Below the pieces are notes generated by a model that was not told the DNA's origin, ran no database searches, and saw nothing but the letters and a program-made list of their open reading frames with translations. A stretch of 14,882 bases of DNA from Chloroflexota bacterium (GTDB lineage: Bacteria; Chloroflexota; Dehalococcoidia; Bin125). The stretch is taken from assembly GCA_026705105.1 (NCBI GenBank), contig JAPPBK010000449.1, forward strand, positions 1-14,882. Direction: 5' to 3'. Below are positions 6,498-14,794 of the stretch, piece after piece. Position numbers and translations under genes: made by a program. Each line of letters opens with the position of its first letter. Position 1 is the first letter of the stretch.

Positions 6498-8281
6498 CCG
6501 ACTACCTCCGCGACCCGGCTCGCTTCCCAGAGACGGCGGTACGTTCCTTCGAGCGCCAGCAACTGGTCATGCGTGCCCTGCTCAATGATCTGCCCGCGGT
6601 CCAACACGCAGATCTGGTCTGCGCCGACGATGGTGTGCAGGCGGTGCGCGATCACGAGCAGCGTGCGACCGACGATCAGTTCGGAGATTGCGTCCTGGAT
6701 CGATGCCTCGGCCTCCGGATCGGCGAAGGCGGTCGCCTCGTCGAGCACAAGGATCGGGGCGTCGGCGAGGATCGCGCGGGCGATTGAGACCCGCTGCGCC
6801 TCGCCGCCGGAGAACAGCGCGTCCTCGCCGGCGATGGAGTCGTAACCGCTCGGCAGCTCGAGGATTCGCTCGTGAATCTGCGCCGTCTTGGCCGCCGCCA
6901 CGACTTCATCCAGCGGCGCGTCGGGCCGCGAGAGGGCGATGTTGTCTCGAATCGACATGCGCAACAACTGCACGTCCTGGAAGACCAGACCGACATTGCG
7001 GTAGAGCTCGTTGCTACTGATTTCGTCGACCGGCACGCCGCCGATCGTGATCCGCCCCTCGGACGTGTCCCAGAAGCGGGGCAGCAGCCGTGCCAGCGTG
7101 CTCTTGCCCGATCCCGACGGACCGACCAGCGCGGTGACGGTGCCGGGTTCAAGGGTAAGGTCGATGCCGCGGACCGCCTCGTTCTCGCCGTCGTAAGAGA
7201 AGCTGACGTTCTCGAATGCGACGCGGGTGCCGACGGGTACGCGGGCTTGCTCAGACTCGGGCAGAGACGGCGTGTCCAGCACCTCCGCCACGCGATCGGC
7301 GGCGCGATGGGCGAGCATCAGGTCGTTCTGGGCGAAGGACAGCGTCAGGAAGGCGGCGGCCAGGCTCGGTCCGAGGATGATGAAGGGCAGCAGGTCGATC
7401 GCCTCAATCGCTCCGCTGGCGGTCATGCCCAGGCCGATCGCCAGAATGACGACCATTGCGAAGATCGGCGACATCACCGTGTTGCCGGCGGAGATCCAGG
7501 GAATCTGGCCCCTGACCCACTCCCAGAAGTAGTCGACGAACCGGTTCGCGTGCTCGACGAATTGACGATACGAGCGCCGCGCCTGGCCGAACGTCTTGAC
7601 AACGGCGATGCCCTGGACGAAGGCGACCGAGGAGGCGTTGACGTCCTCGAGCGCCCGGTCGTAGGCGACCATCTTCTGGCTGAAGCCGCGATACATGAAG
7701 GCGTAGAGAAAGACGCCGCCGACAATCGGGATCAGCGCAGCGAGCGCCATCCGCCAGTCGATGATGAACAGGTAGATCAGCGCGGTGACCGGCGTGACTA
7801 CCGCGCCGACGATGTTGGTGTAGGAGTGACCGACGATGTGATGAAGGGTTGAGACGTCGTCCTCGAGCGCCTTCTTGACCGCGCCCGCGTTGCGGTCGTT
7901 GAACCATCCCAGCGGCACCGTGCTGAGCTGAGCGGCCATGTTGCGTCGCAGGTAGAACTGGAAGTCGACGTCGGCCAGGTGGGTAATCGCGCCCGAGGCC
8001 ATTTTGAAGATGAACTGGAGCAGCATCGCGCCCGCGCCCAGACCGGCGATCAGCCAGGCCTTGCCCTCGTCGGTCGGACCTTCTGCCAGCAGCACGCGGC
8101 CGATCTCGGCAACAGCGATGAACGGCATCACACCGAACGCCGAACTGATCGCCTGCAACAGGCAAGCAACGGCGATCGTCGGTCTCAACGGCGCAACCAG
8201 ACGTCCGACCTGGGAGCCGGGCGGCCTCGCCTCCTGTTCGATCCCTGCGAGTTGCGCGCTCGCTGCTTCTGCGGTGGTCAT
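6494..8281 (-). CDS. ABC half-transporter (permease + ATPase), IrtA/YbtP-like
   Basis: A 595-residue protein. I place the start at the ATG at 8281 rather than a longer upstream reading because AGGAG lies six bases before it. Membrane helices run from about 30 to 315. DVSTLHHIVGHSYTNIVGAV (142-161) and TPVTALIYLFIIDWRMAL (163-180) are characteristic of the IrtA/YbtP branch. The ATPase has Walker A GPSGSGKST (387-395), a signature with Phe in first position (FSGGEAQ, 490-496), Walker B ILVLDE (510-515), the family-typical ATAFADPEAE and switch His546. Unlike mycobacterial IrtA there is no N-terminal siderophore-interacting flavin domain, so it is closer to YbtP in architecture. It is the first gene of its pair, and an AT-rich region upstream may hold its own promoter. 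Confidence 0.85.
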   Translation of the reverse strand: MTTAEAASAQLAGIEQEARPPGSQVGRLVAPLRPTIAVACLLQAISSAFGVMPFIAVAEIGRVLLAEGPTDEGKAWLIAGLGAGAMLLQFIFKMASGAITHLADVDFQFYLRRNMAAQLSTVPLGWFNDRNAGAVKKALEDDVSTLHHIVGHSYTNIVGAVVTPVTALIYLFIIDWRMALAALIPIVGGVFLYAFMYRGFSQKMVAYDRALEDVNASSVAFVQGIAVVKTFGQARRSYRQFVEHANRFVDYFWEWVRGQIPWISAGNTVMSPIFAMVVILAIGLGMTASGAIEAIDLLPFIILGPSLAAAFLTLSFAQNDLMLAHRAADRVAEVLDTPSLPESEQARVPVGTRVAFENVSFSYDGENEAVRGIDLTLEPGTVTALVGPSGSGKSTLARLLPRFWDTSEGRITIGGVPVDEISSNELYRNVGLVFQDVQLLRMSIRDNIALSRPDAPLDEVVAAAKTAQIHERILELPSGYDSIAGEDALFSGGEAQRVSIARAILADAPILVLDEATAFADPEAEASIQDAISELIVGRTLLVIAHRLHTIVGADQICVLDRGQIIEQGTHDQLLALEGTYRRLWEASRVAEVVG

Positions 8282-8394
8282 CGGCGGCTCCTGTCGGGCG
8301 GATCGACTGGTTGCAGATTTATCACAACAAATGCAAAATAACAATCGAGGCGCTCATGGCTGAGTTTCCCTGCAGGCGCATGTCAATTGACTGC
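8282..8394 (-). promoter_or_regulatory. AT-rich upstream region of the IrtA/YbtP-like gene
   Basis: This 113-bp gap breaks the otherwise tight gene spacing. Its AT-rich block (8311-8342) contrasts with the GC-rich surroundings. On the minus strand it includes TTGTTA and, further on, GATAAA, a weak candidate -35/-10 pair with a short 15-base spacer. TTGCA at 8311-8315 and TGCAA at 8332-8336 form an inverted repeat. The minus-strand sequence TTGCATTTGTTGTGATAAAT (8336-8317) resembles one upstream of the lipoprotein gene (14698-14679). The Shine-Dalgarno AGGAG lies at the start-proximal end. Confidence 0.45.
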
Positions 8395-9426
8395 CTATTC
8401 CTGCGCGCGGCCCCGTGACCGCAACTGAGGCATGACGTCGGCTGCAAAACGACGAATCGAGTCGAGCGTCGCCTGCGGTTCGCCTATGGGCTCCATGTAC
8501 AGCGCGAAACTGCGCGCGCCGGTGGCGTCGATGAACTCGTCGAACCATTCGATCACTCGCTGCGGCGGGCCGACCGGGCTCTGCCCGATCACGCTCTCAA
8601 CAAGCGCGGGAGTCATCTCGGCACGCGCTGACAGATCCAGGTCGGGGTCCTGCAGACCGGGATGATTGCCGGTGTTGAACGACGCCAGCATCCCGGCAGA
8701 CATCCGCGCTCGGGCGGACGACTCGTCGTCCTCAACCAGGCAGGGGATGGCGTGCAGGTGATCGATCTCACCGTCCCAGCCGTGTTCCTGCGCGAAGCTG
8801 CGGTACAGCTCAATCGTCTTGACTCGGCTCTCCACGTCGGCGGCGAAGTAGAACTGCAGCGGCAGGCGCAGGCGCGCGGCGACTTCGACCGCCTCCGACG
8901 TGGCCGTCGCGACGTACATCGGAGGATGGGGCTGTGTTCGCGGCCGCGGCCGCACGGTCACCGACTGGTACGGAAACAGTTCGTTCTCACTGGTGACTGC
9001 GCGATTCGACAGGGCGTCGATCACCGCCGTCACGATTGCTTCGATGCCGACCGACCAGCGTTCGGTGGGAATCGACAGGACCTCGTAGTCGAGCGAGTAT
9101 CCGCCGCGTCCGAGACCGAGATCGAGCCTGCCTTCGCTGACTTGATCGAGAATCGCCACTTGCTCGGCGAGGGTGATCGGGTGGACCAGCGGCGCCAGAA
9201 CCACGGCCGTGCCGACGCGGATACGCTGAGTTAGCCCCAGCAGATAGCCGGCCAGCGTCAGCGCCTGGGAGCAGACGCCGAAGTCGATGAAGTGATGTTC
9301 GGTCACCCAGAGTCGGTCGTAGCCAAGCGACTCCGCCAGGCTGGCGGAATCGACCGAAAGCTGCAGCGCGGCGGCATCGTCGACACTCTCGAAGGCGCCA
9401 TTGTTGAGAAACAGGCCAAACTGCAT
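8395..9426 (-). CDS. LLM-class (luciferase-like) flavin-dependent oxidoreductase
   Basis: A 343-residue TIM-barrel flavoprotein of the bacterial luciferase family. The opening strand MQFGLFLNNG, the WVTEHHF segment (40-46), the stretch around LVHPITLAEQVAILD and SEGRLDLGLGRG (about 80-108), and PPMYVATATS (168-177) are family hallmarks. Length fits the LuxA-like group, shorter than NTA/EDTA monooxygenases (about 450 residues). It would use reduced FMN (or F420) with oxygen on an unknown substrate in the cytoplasm. The start is the ATG at 9426 with GGAG eight bases upstream. It begins 14 bp after the ABC ATPase stop, so it belongs to the importer operon, which suggests it acts on the imported compound. 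No flavin reductase gene is in view. Confidence 0.85.
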   Translation of the reverse strand: MQFGLFLNNGAFESVDDAAALQLSVDSASLAESLGYDRLWVTEHHFIDFGVCSQALTLAGYLLGLTQRIRVGTAVVLAPLVHPITLAEQVAILDQVSEGRLDLGLGRGGYSLDYEVLSIPTERWSVGIEAIVTAVIDALSNRAVTSENELFPYQSVTVRPRPRTQPHPPMYVATATSEAVEVAARLRLPLQFYFAADVESRVKTIELYRSFAQEHGWDGEIDHLHAIPCLVEDDESSARARMSAGMLASFNTGNHPGLQDPDLDLSARAEMTPALVESVIGQSPVGPPQRVIEWFDEFIDATGARSFALYMEPIGEPQATLDSIRRFAADVMPQLRSRGRAQE

Positions 9427-9440
9427 AGGGTCATCTCCAT

Positions 9441-11057
9441 CTAGGACGCCGCCACGGCGCGGTACTCGTCCTCTTCGAGTTGGCGAGCCGCGAGCGTGCG
9501 GCTCAGCGAAACAGCGGAGTCGAGCAGCTCTCGCGATTCCGCCGCCTGCGGATCCCGCACAAACTCCGCCATCGAAGCGATCTCGACCAGCTTTCCCTCG
9601 TCGAGCACGCCGACTCGGTGGGCAAACTCATGGGCGAGCGCAAGGTCGTGGGTGATGAACAGCAGGCTGATCGACGTTTCGTTCTGGATGCGCTTGAGCA
9701 GGTCGATGATCTGCCGTTGGACGATGGTGTCGAGCGCCGTCGTGATCTCGTCACAGACCAGAATCTTCGGTTCGGCGGCGAGCGCTCGCGCGATCGCTGC
9801 TCGTTGTTGTTCTCCCCCGGACAGCTCGTGCGGTCGACGCCTGGCCAACGCCGGATCGAGTTGGACCTGGTCGAGGAGTTGCGCCAGGCGATCTGTGGCC
9901 GTCGAGCCGCCGAGGCCGCGCGTGTGGCGAATCGATCGCAAGATGCCATCGCCCACGCTGCGTCGAGGATTGAACGACTCTTCGGGATTCTGCGGCACGA
10001 GCTGAATCGCCGCGCGCTGCGTTTGATCCCTGCTACGCAAGCGCGCGGGGATTGGCGATCCATCGAGCCGCAGTTCACCGGCATCGGGTGGATGCAGGCC
10101 GACCAGCGCCCGGGCGATCGTCGACTTGCCGCTGCCGGAGCGGCCGATCAAGGCCAGGGTCTCGCCGGACGCCAGGTTGAAGGCGACATCCTGGGCGGCG
10201 CGAATCGTGCGTCTGCCCCGGCCCCGGCCCAGGTTGAACCGGACCGACAGACGCCGCACTTCCAGCACGGGCGCCGGTTCGGTCGCGTCCGGTACCGCTG
10301 CCGGCTCGTCGACCGCGATGTCGGGCGATGCCGCCACCAACGCTTTCGAGTAGGCGTGGTCCGGCGAATCGAGGACGTGTCGCGCCGCGCCGCGCTCGAC
10401 CACCTCGCCACTGCGCAGCACAATCACCTCGTCCGCCATCCGAGCGACGGAGGCCAGATCGTGGGAAATCAGCAGGGTCGCCGCCGCCTGCTCATCGCGA
10501 AGACGTTCGACCAGCGAGAGCATCAGTCGCTGTGTCGTCGGATCGATCGAGCTGGTCGGCTCATCGAGGATCAGCAGGCTTGGCTGATTGGCAATCGCAC
10601 GGGCCATTGCGACACGCTGCTGCTGGCCGATCGAGAGCTGGTGCGGGAAGCGCCGACGGAAGGAATGATCGCTCGGCAGATTGACCAGCTCCAGCAACTC
10701 CTGCGTTGGTTCCGACTTCGCCAGGCGGCGCTCCTCGACCAGGTCTTCGACGCGCATGGTCGGCGTCAGGGTCGAAGCGGGATTTTGGGGCAGATAGGCA
10801 ATCGATTCTCGCCGCAGGCGACGCAGCTCGGCTTCGCTCAGTCCGAACATGTCTTGACCCTGGAAGCGGACTTCGCCGCCGACCATGCGCATCCCAGGCC
10901 GGATAAAGCCCAGCAGGGCCAGGCCGAGCGTCGTTTTGCCGGAGCCGGAGCCTCCCACGGCGGCCAACGTCTGGCCCGGCTCCAGGTCGACGCTGACGCC
11001 GCCGAGGATGTGCGCATCCAGGCGGCCGCGGATGTCGAGATCACGTACTTCGATCAT
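9441..11057 (-). CDS. Dpp/Opp-type ABC importer ATPase, two fused nucleotide-binding domains
   Basis: A 538-residue protein equivalent to DppD and DppF joined. The start is the ATG at 11057 (MIEVRDLDIRG), overlapping the permease stop as ATGA; a longer frame upstream runs into the permease gene and is rejected. Domain 1 (about 1-250) has Walker A GSGSGKT (36-42), signature LSIGQQQ (141-147, Ile replacing the usual second Gly position) and Walker B LLILDE (161-166). Domain 2 (about 264-510) has Walker A GRSGSGKST (305-313), a canonical LSGGEQQ (412-418) and Walker B ILVCDE (432-437). Both ATPase domains of the importer are therefore on one chain. It should dock with the two permeases encoded upstream and drive uptake of peptides, nickel or a related solute. 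Confidence 0.9.
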   Translation of the reverse strand: MIEVRDLDIRGRLDAHILGGVSVDLEPGQTLAAVGGSGSGKTTLGLALLGFIRPGMRMVGGEVRFQGQDMFGLSEAELRRLRRESIAYLPQNPASTLTPTMRVEDLVEERRLAKSEPTQELLELVNLPSDHSFRRRFPHQLSIGQQQRVAMARAIANQPSLLILDEPTSSIDPTTQRLMLSLVERLRDEQAAATLLISHDLASVARMADEVIVLRSGEVVERGAARHVLDSPDHAYSKALVAASPDIAVDEPAAVPDATEPAPVLEVRRLSVRFNLGRGRGRRTIRAAQDVAFNLASGETLALIGRSGSGKSTIARALVGLHPPDAGELRLDGSPIPARLRSRDQTQRAAIQLVPQNPEESFNPRRSVGDGILRSIRHTRGLGGSTATDRLAQLLDQVQLDPALARRRPHELSGGEQQRAAIARALAAEPKILVCDEITTALDTIVQRQIIDLLKRIQNETSISLLFITHDLALAHEFAHRVGVLDEGKLVEIASMAEFVRDPQAAESRELLDSAVSLSRTLAARQLEEDEYRAVAAS

Positions 11058-11893
11058 CGGGCGACCTGCCTCGCAAACCGGTCGGCAAGCAGATTCACCG
11101 GTATCGTCAGCAACAGCACGACGACTGACGGCGCGATTGTGGCCCACGGATTGAGCCCGGCGCCGCCGATGTTCTCAGAGATCATCGAGCCCCAATCGGT
11201 CGAAGGCGGCGGCGGACCGAAACCGAGGAAGCCGGCCGCTGCCACAAGGTAGATCGCGCCGATGAACCGTAGACCCGCGTCGGCGAGCAACGGGCGGACG
11301 AGATTGGGCAGCACATCGCGGACCAGGATGGTCGGCGCGGCTTCGCCAATCATGCGCGCCTGCTCAACGTAGCCGCTGTGGATGATCGGAAATGCGGCGG
11401 CGCGGGCGTAGCGAGTCGTGAACGGAATCGAGGCGATGATCACCGCCAGAGCCAGTACCCAGTGCTGCGCGCCAAAGCGGTGAAAGAGCACCAGCGCGAC
11501 GAGGATCGACGGAATCACGGCAAACACGTCCATCACCCGCATGATCACGTCGTCGCGCCGCAGCGCAGCCGCGGCGACGCCCAGCACTCCGCCAATCAGA
11601 GTGGCCAGCGCGGTCGCCACGATAGGAATGATCACGATCGGTCTGCCGCCGTGCAGGATGCGCGACAACACATCGCGACCGAGGTGCTCTGTGCCGAACA
11701 CGCCAACCTCAGGGTCGAACGGAAGCGACGTGACCTCGCCCCTGCCGTGCGGCGCGATCAGGGGACCGAACAGGGCAATGAACAGCACGGCCAGCAGCAG
11801 CGCCGATAGCGCGACAGTCATCGGGGAGAGGCGAGCCGTTCGTGCTCGCTGCTCGCCGATTGCGAGGATGTCCTGGCCGGCCAATGAGGTCAT
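11054..11893 (-). CDS. Dpp/Nik-type ABC permease, DppC-like
   Basis: A 279-residue integral membrane protein of the binding-protein-dependent transport family. It has an N-terminal helix (about 25-46), then the DppC hallmark GTEHLGRDVLSRILHGGR (67-84). Several further helices follow, with an ATPase-coupling loop near YVEQARMIGEAA and RDVLPN (about 165-187). Its ATG at 11893 overlaps the stop of the DppB-like gene (ATGA at 11890-11893), and its own stop overlaps the ATPase start in the same way, so three proteins of the complex are translationally coupled. Confidence 0.9.
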   Translation of the reverse strand: MTSLAGQDILAIGEQRARTARLSPMTVALSALLLAVLFIALFGPLIAPHGRGEVTSLPFDPEVGVFGTEHLGRDVLSRILHGGRPIVIIPIVATALATLIGGVLGVAAAALRRDDVIMRVMDVFAVIPSILVALVLFHRFGAQHWVLALAVIIASIPFTTRYARAAAFPIIHSGYVEQARMIGEAAPTILVRDVLPNLVRPLLADAGLRFIGAIYLVAAAGFLGFGPPPPSTDWGSMISENIGGAGLNPWATIAPSVVVLLLTIPVNLLADRFARQVAR

Positions 11894-12846
11894 CCTGCCG
11901 TTCTCCGCTCCGGGGATGCGAAGAACCCCACTGCGTCCGCGACCTGGAAGCCGATGATCACGGCCGCCGCCTGGATCAGTCCGATCGCCTCGATCACCGG
12001 AGCGTCGCGCAGAGCGACCCGATCGACGAGCTGCGAACCGAGACCGGGAAAGGCGAAGATGCGCTCGACCACGACCGCGCCGCCGACCAGGAAGGGCACC
12101 ATGAAGGCGAGCACCTGGACCGTCGTCGGAATTGCGGAAGGCAGCAGGTGTCGGATCAGCACGCGCGACTCGTTGAGTCCGGCGAGACGCGCGGCCTGCA
12201 CGTGCGGCATCCGCGCCGCGTCGGCGACGGCGGCTCGAATCAACCGCGCTCCATAGGCGCCGCCGACGATGCTGAGCGAGATCACGGGCAGCACCAGGAT
12301 CTCCGGTCTCGAAAACGGCGTGCCGTCTCGGGGCACCAGCGAGACCGCCGGCAGCCAGCCCAGCTCGAGTCCGACCACGGAAATCAGGATCCCGGCGATG
12401 ATGAATTCGGGTACCGAAACCGCGCTCAGCGATGCCGCAGAGATCAGGCTCGAGGTCCTCGTGCCGTCCCGCACGCCGCTCAGTGCGGCCAGCGTCAGCG
12501 CCACCACGACAATCGCCGCGAATGCCGTCACGGCCAGGATGGCCGTGTTCCGCGCCGGACGCCCGATCAGCTCGTCGACCGGATGCTGTGTGCGGACCGA
12601 CTCTCCCAGGTCCCCTTGCAGCATGCCCCAGAGCCAGCTTGCATAGCGGACCGGAATCGGATCGTTGAGATTGAGTTGTTCGCGTAGGACGTCCAGGCGT
12701 TCCGGCGTCGCGTTGATGCCCAGGATTTGTTGCGCCGGATCGCCGGGCAACAGTTCAACGGCGGCGAAGAGGATCATGCTGACCACGAGCAGCGTCGCAA
12801 TCGCGGACGCCATGCGCATGGCTGCGTAGCTCAGGCCCGCAGGCAT
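11890..12846 (-). CDS. Dpp/Nik-type ABC permease, DppB-like
   Basis: A 318-residue membrane permease. I chose the ATG at 12846 because AGAGG stands six bases upstream; a TTG at 12864 would add six residues (MSERDE) without such support. Features in order: N-terminal helix (about 11-31), ELLPGDPAQQILG (31-43), the family-typical GDLGESVRTQHPV (78-90), helices at about 101-121, 135-160 and 182-206, the ATPase-coupling loop HVQAARLAG with HLLPSAIP (215-240), and ERIFAFPGLG (261-270). It lies 41 bp after the lipoprotein gene and pairs with the DppC-like protein to form the channel. Confidence 0.9.
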   Translation of the reverse strand: MPAGLSYAAMRMASAIATLLVVSMILFAAVELLPGDPAQQILGINATPERLDVLREQLNLNDPIPVRYASWLWGMLQGDLGESVRTQHPVDELIGRPARNTAILAVTAFAAIVVVALTLAALSGVRDGTRTSSLISAASLSAVSVPEFIIAGILISVVGLELGWLPAVSLVPRDGTPFSRPEILVLPVISLSIVGGAYGARLIRAAVADAARMPHVQAARLAGLNESRVLIRHLLPSAIPTTVQVLAFMVPFLVGGAVVVERIFAFPGLGSQLVDRVALRDAPVIEAIGLIQAAAVIIGFQVADAVGFFASPERRTAG

Positions 12847-12887
12847 CTCATCCCTCTCGCTCAAGCGCGCGACCCGGCAGCACTCCC

Positions 12888-14651
12888 CTAGGTCGGCGAG
12901 ATCACCAGCTCCTGGAACTTGACCAGCCCGTCGCTGACCAGGTTGACGTTCGAAATGGTGGGTTTGTAAGCCAGGATCATCTGTTGGTAACCCCAGACGA
13001 CAATGGCACCTTCATCCCAAATGATCTCTTGGGCGCGAAGCAGGTGCCGCTCTCGCTCGTCTGGGTCGACGGCACTCTGCGAGGCCAGCAACGCCTCGTC
13101 CAACTCAGGCGACCGTGACGCGGTTGGATTGAACACCGCATTGCTGCCAACGAAGGACGGCATGTGCACCGACGGCGGCCGATTGACGAAGTAGATCGCC
13201 TGCAGTGGAGTCGAGAGGAGCCGTTCGAAATCTCCAAAGAAGGCGTCGGCCGGCACTTCCTCAATGCGCAGCGTCACGCCGGCCTCCGCCAGTTGAGATG
13301 CCAGGATCTCGGCGGACGCGACCACGCCAGGCGCGATCTCGCTGGCGACGATGTCGAGTTCGGTGATCCCGTGGATCGCAAAGATCTCGGTCGCCCGCTC
13401 CAGGTCGCGCGTGCGCTGCGGCAGTCCATCGTGATATCCAACCAGACCCTTCCCCGGGAGGTCGTTGCCGATGTCACCCTGTCCTAGCAGCACAGAATTG
13501 ACCAGCGCCTCGCGGTCGACCGCGAGCCGGACGGCCTCGCGCACTTCCGAGTTGTCGAACGGCGGCAGCGACGTGTTCATGATGAAGCACATGACTGAGG
13601 AACCGGCATTCGTGCGTTCGATCACGATCTCGTCGTTGCCTTCTTCCGCTCTCGCGATCGACGGCGGGAGCTGGTAGGCGAAGTCGATCTCTCCCGATTT
13701 GAGCGCGTTGATTCGCGCCGTCGAGTCGTTGATCGGCACCGTGACGATGCGATCGATCGCCGGCCGCGGCCCCCACCAATCGTCATTGCGCACGAGCTCG
13801 TAGCCGTCCACGCCGTCGTTGGAGACGATACGGAACGGACCGGAGCCGATCGGCAGCGTGAAGTCGGTCTCGCCGCGTGGAACCACGGGCACGAACAGCG
13901 CGAGGATCGAGTCAAGGAAATCGCCGCGTGGCCGCAGCAGCGCAAGCTCCATCGTGCGATCATCGACTGCTCTCGTGTTCTCCCAGTCGACGTCGAAGAA
14001 GTATTGAGCGTAGATTTGACTGGTTTCCCAGTTACCCAGGAACTCGATCGAGTGCAGCAGATCATCAGCGGTGACGGGACGTCCGTCGTGGAACGTCGCG
14101 CCTTCCCGCACCGTGAGCGTCCATACGGTCGCATCCTCGTTCGAGGCGATGCTCTCGGTAACGCCTAGCTTTAGTCCGCTGTCATCGTGTAGTGCCAGGA
14201 AGTCGTAGATTCCAATGACAGCGTGGTAAGCGATGACGGAAGTGAGGTTGCGGGGGTCCACCGGCCCGCCAAGTCCGGCGAGCGCCGAGAAGCGCAGCGT
14301 GCCGCCGGTCGCCTCGGCGCCCATCGCCTGCTCTTCCTGCTGCTGCGCCTGCTGGGCAGGGGCGGCCTGTTGCTGCTCTTGCTGTGTCGGCTGCTCGGCG
14401 ACGACCTGCTGCTGATCTTGTTGTGTTGCGGCAGGCGCCGACTGCTGCTCGGCCTGCTGCTGTTGCTCGGCAGGCGCGGGCTGCTGCTGCTCTTGCGTCG
14501 CAGTGGCCGCAGGCGCCGGCTGGTCGTCGTCATCGTCGCCGCAACCGACGAGCGCGAGCGCCGATGCGCCGACGCCGGCCGTCGCGGCCGCGCGCAGGAA
14601 GCCTCGGCGGCTAAATCGGAAGGTGGATCGTCGTGTCACGTGTTGGCCCAA
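12888..14651 (-). CDS. Family-5 ABC solute-binding lipoprotein (peptide/nickel type)
   Basis: A protein of up to 587 residues. The N-terminus has a twin-arginine motif (SRRGFLRAA, Arg15-Arg16), a hydrophobic stretch and a lipobox LVGC ending in Cys37, so it is probably exported by Tat and anchored by lipid. Residues about 44-110 form a linker with 28 glutamines plus alanine, proline and glutamate. The SBP_bac_5 domain follows (about 116-575), with the typical TVREGATFHDGRPVTADDLL segment and C-terminal QEIIWDEGAIVVWGYQQ. The start is uncertain: TTG at 14651 or GTG at 14639 (the latter giving MTRRSTFRFSRRG); no ATG is in frame and neither has a good Shine-Dalgarno. It is the substrate-capturing part of the importer; the ligand could be a peptide, nickel, an opine or a metal chelate. 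Confidence 0.9.
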   Translation of the reverse strand: MGQHVTRRSTFRFSRRGFLRAAATAGVGASALALVGCGDDDDDQPAPAATATQEQQQPAPAEQQQQAEQQSAPAATQQDQQQVVAEQPTQQEQQQAAPAQQAQQQEEQAMGAEATGGTLRFSALAGLGGPVDPRNLTSVIAYHAVIGIYDFLALHDDSGLKLGVTESIASNEDATVWTLTVREGATFHDGRPVTADDLLHSIEFLGNWETSQIYAQYFFDVDWENTRAVDDRTMELALLRPRGDFLDSILALFVPVVPRGETDFTLPIGSGPFRIVSNDGVDGYELVRNDDWWGPRPAIDRIVTVPINDSTARINALKSGEIDFAYQLPPSIARAEEGNDEIVIERTNAGSSVMCFIMNTSLPPFDNSEVREAVRLAVDREALVNSVLLGQGDIGNDLPGKGLVGYHDGLPQRTRDLERATEIFAIHGITELDIVASEIAPGVVASAEILASQLAEAGVTLRIEEVPADAFFGDFERLLSTPLQAIYFVNRPPSVHMPSFVGSNAVFNPTASRSPELDEALLASQSAVDPDERERHLLRAQEIIWDEGAIVVWGYQQMILAYKPTISNVNLVSDGLVKFQELVISPT

Positions 14652-14794
14652 TCATGGTGTTGATGCCGCCAGCTTATGCTTTTCTACATAATGTGCAACC
14701 AACTGCAGAAAGCGGAGTCTGCGCTTCTGCTGGCTGCACTTGAGATCTGGCCCCAGCGCAGTCCGGCGGTCGTCCAGCCAATCCGACCCAGGTG
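14652..14794 (-). promoter_or_regulatory. Intergenic region between the two binding-protein genes
   Basis: This 143-bp gap holds an AT-rich block (14671-14698). Within it, on the minus strand, is TTGCACATTATGTAGAAAAG (14698-14679), alike at 12 of 20 positions to the sequence upstream of the IrtA/YbtP-like gene. It also holds the inverted repeat TTATG (14674-14678) / CATAA (14687-14691). A promoter for the downstream lipoprotein gene is plausible, but I could not fix its boxes. Confidence 0.4.
14705..14730 (-). terminator. Stem-loop after the partial binding-protein gene
   Basis: GCAGAAAGCG (14705-14714) pairs with CGCTTCTGC (14722-14730), a nine-base stem with one bulged A and a seven-base loop. 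It lies 65 bases beyond the stop of the partial gene and upstream of the next gene's candidate promoter. No T-run follows on the minus strand, so it may be a terminator, an attenuator or an mRNA-stabilising hairpin. Confidence 0.35.

Noticed and set aside
8282..8344. Upstream extension of the IrtA/YbtP-like gene by 21 codons
   Set aside because: The extension (MLFCICCDKS...) reads the AT-rich promoter region; AGGAG six bases before the ATG at 8281 fixes the shorter start.
11058..11147. Thirty-residue N-terminal extension of the fused ATPase
   Set aside because: It overlaps the end of the DppC-like gene and lacks similarity to the family; the ATGA overlap at 11054-11057 gives the expected start.
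9480..11252. 590-codon plus-strand open frame opposite the fused ATPase
   Set aside because: Antisense shadow: no recognisable domain, biased composition, and the minus strand is a fully conserved two-domain ATPase.
11842..12687. 281-codon plus-strand open frame opposite the permease genes
   Set aside because: Histidine/arginine/aspartate-rich shadow of a membrane protein gene.
14325..14522. Repeated CTG/TTG triplets as a CRISPR or tandem repeat array
   Set aside because: The spacing is irregular and the triplets encode a glutamine-rich linker in frame within the lipoprotein; there are no spacers of constant length.
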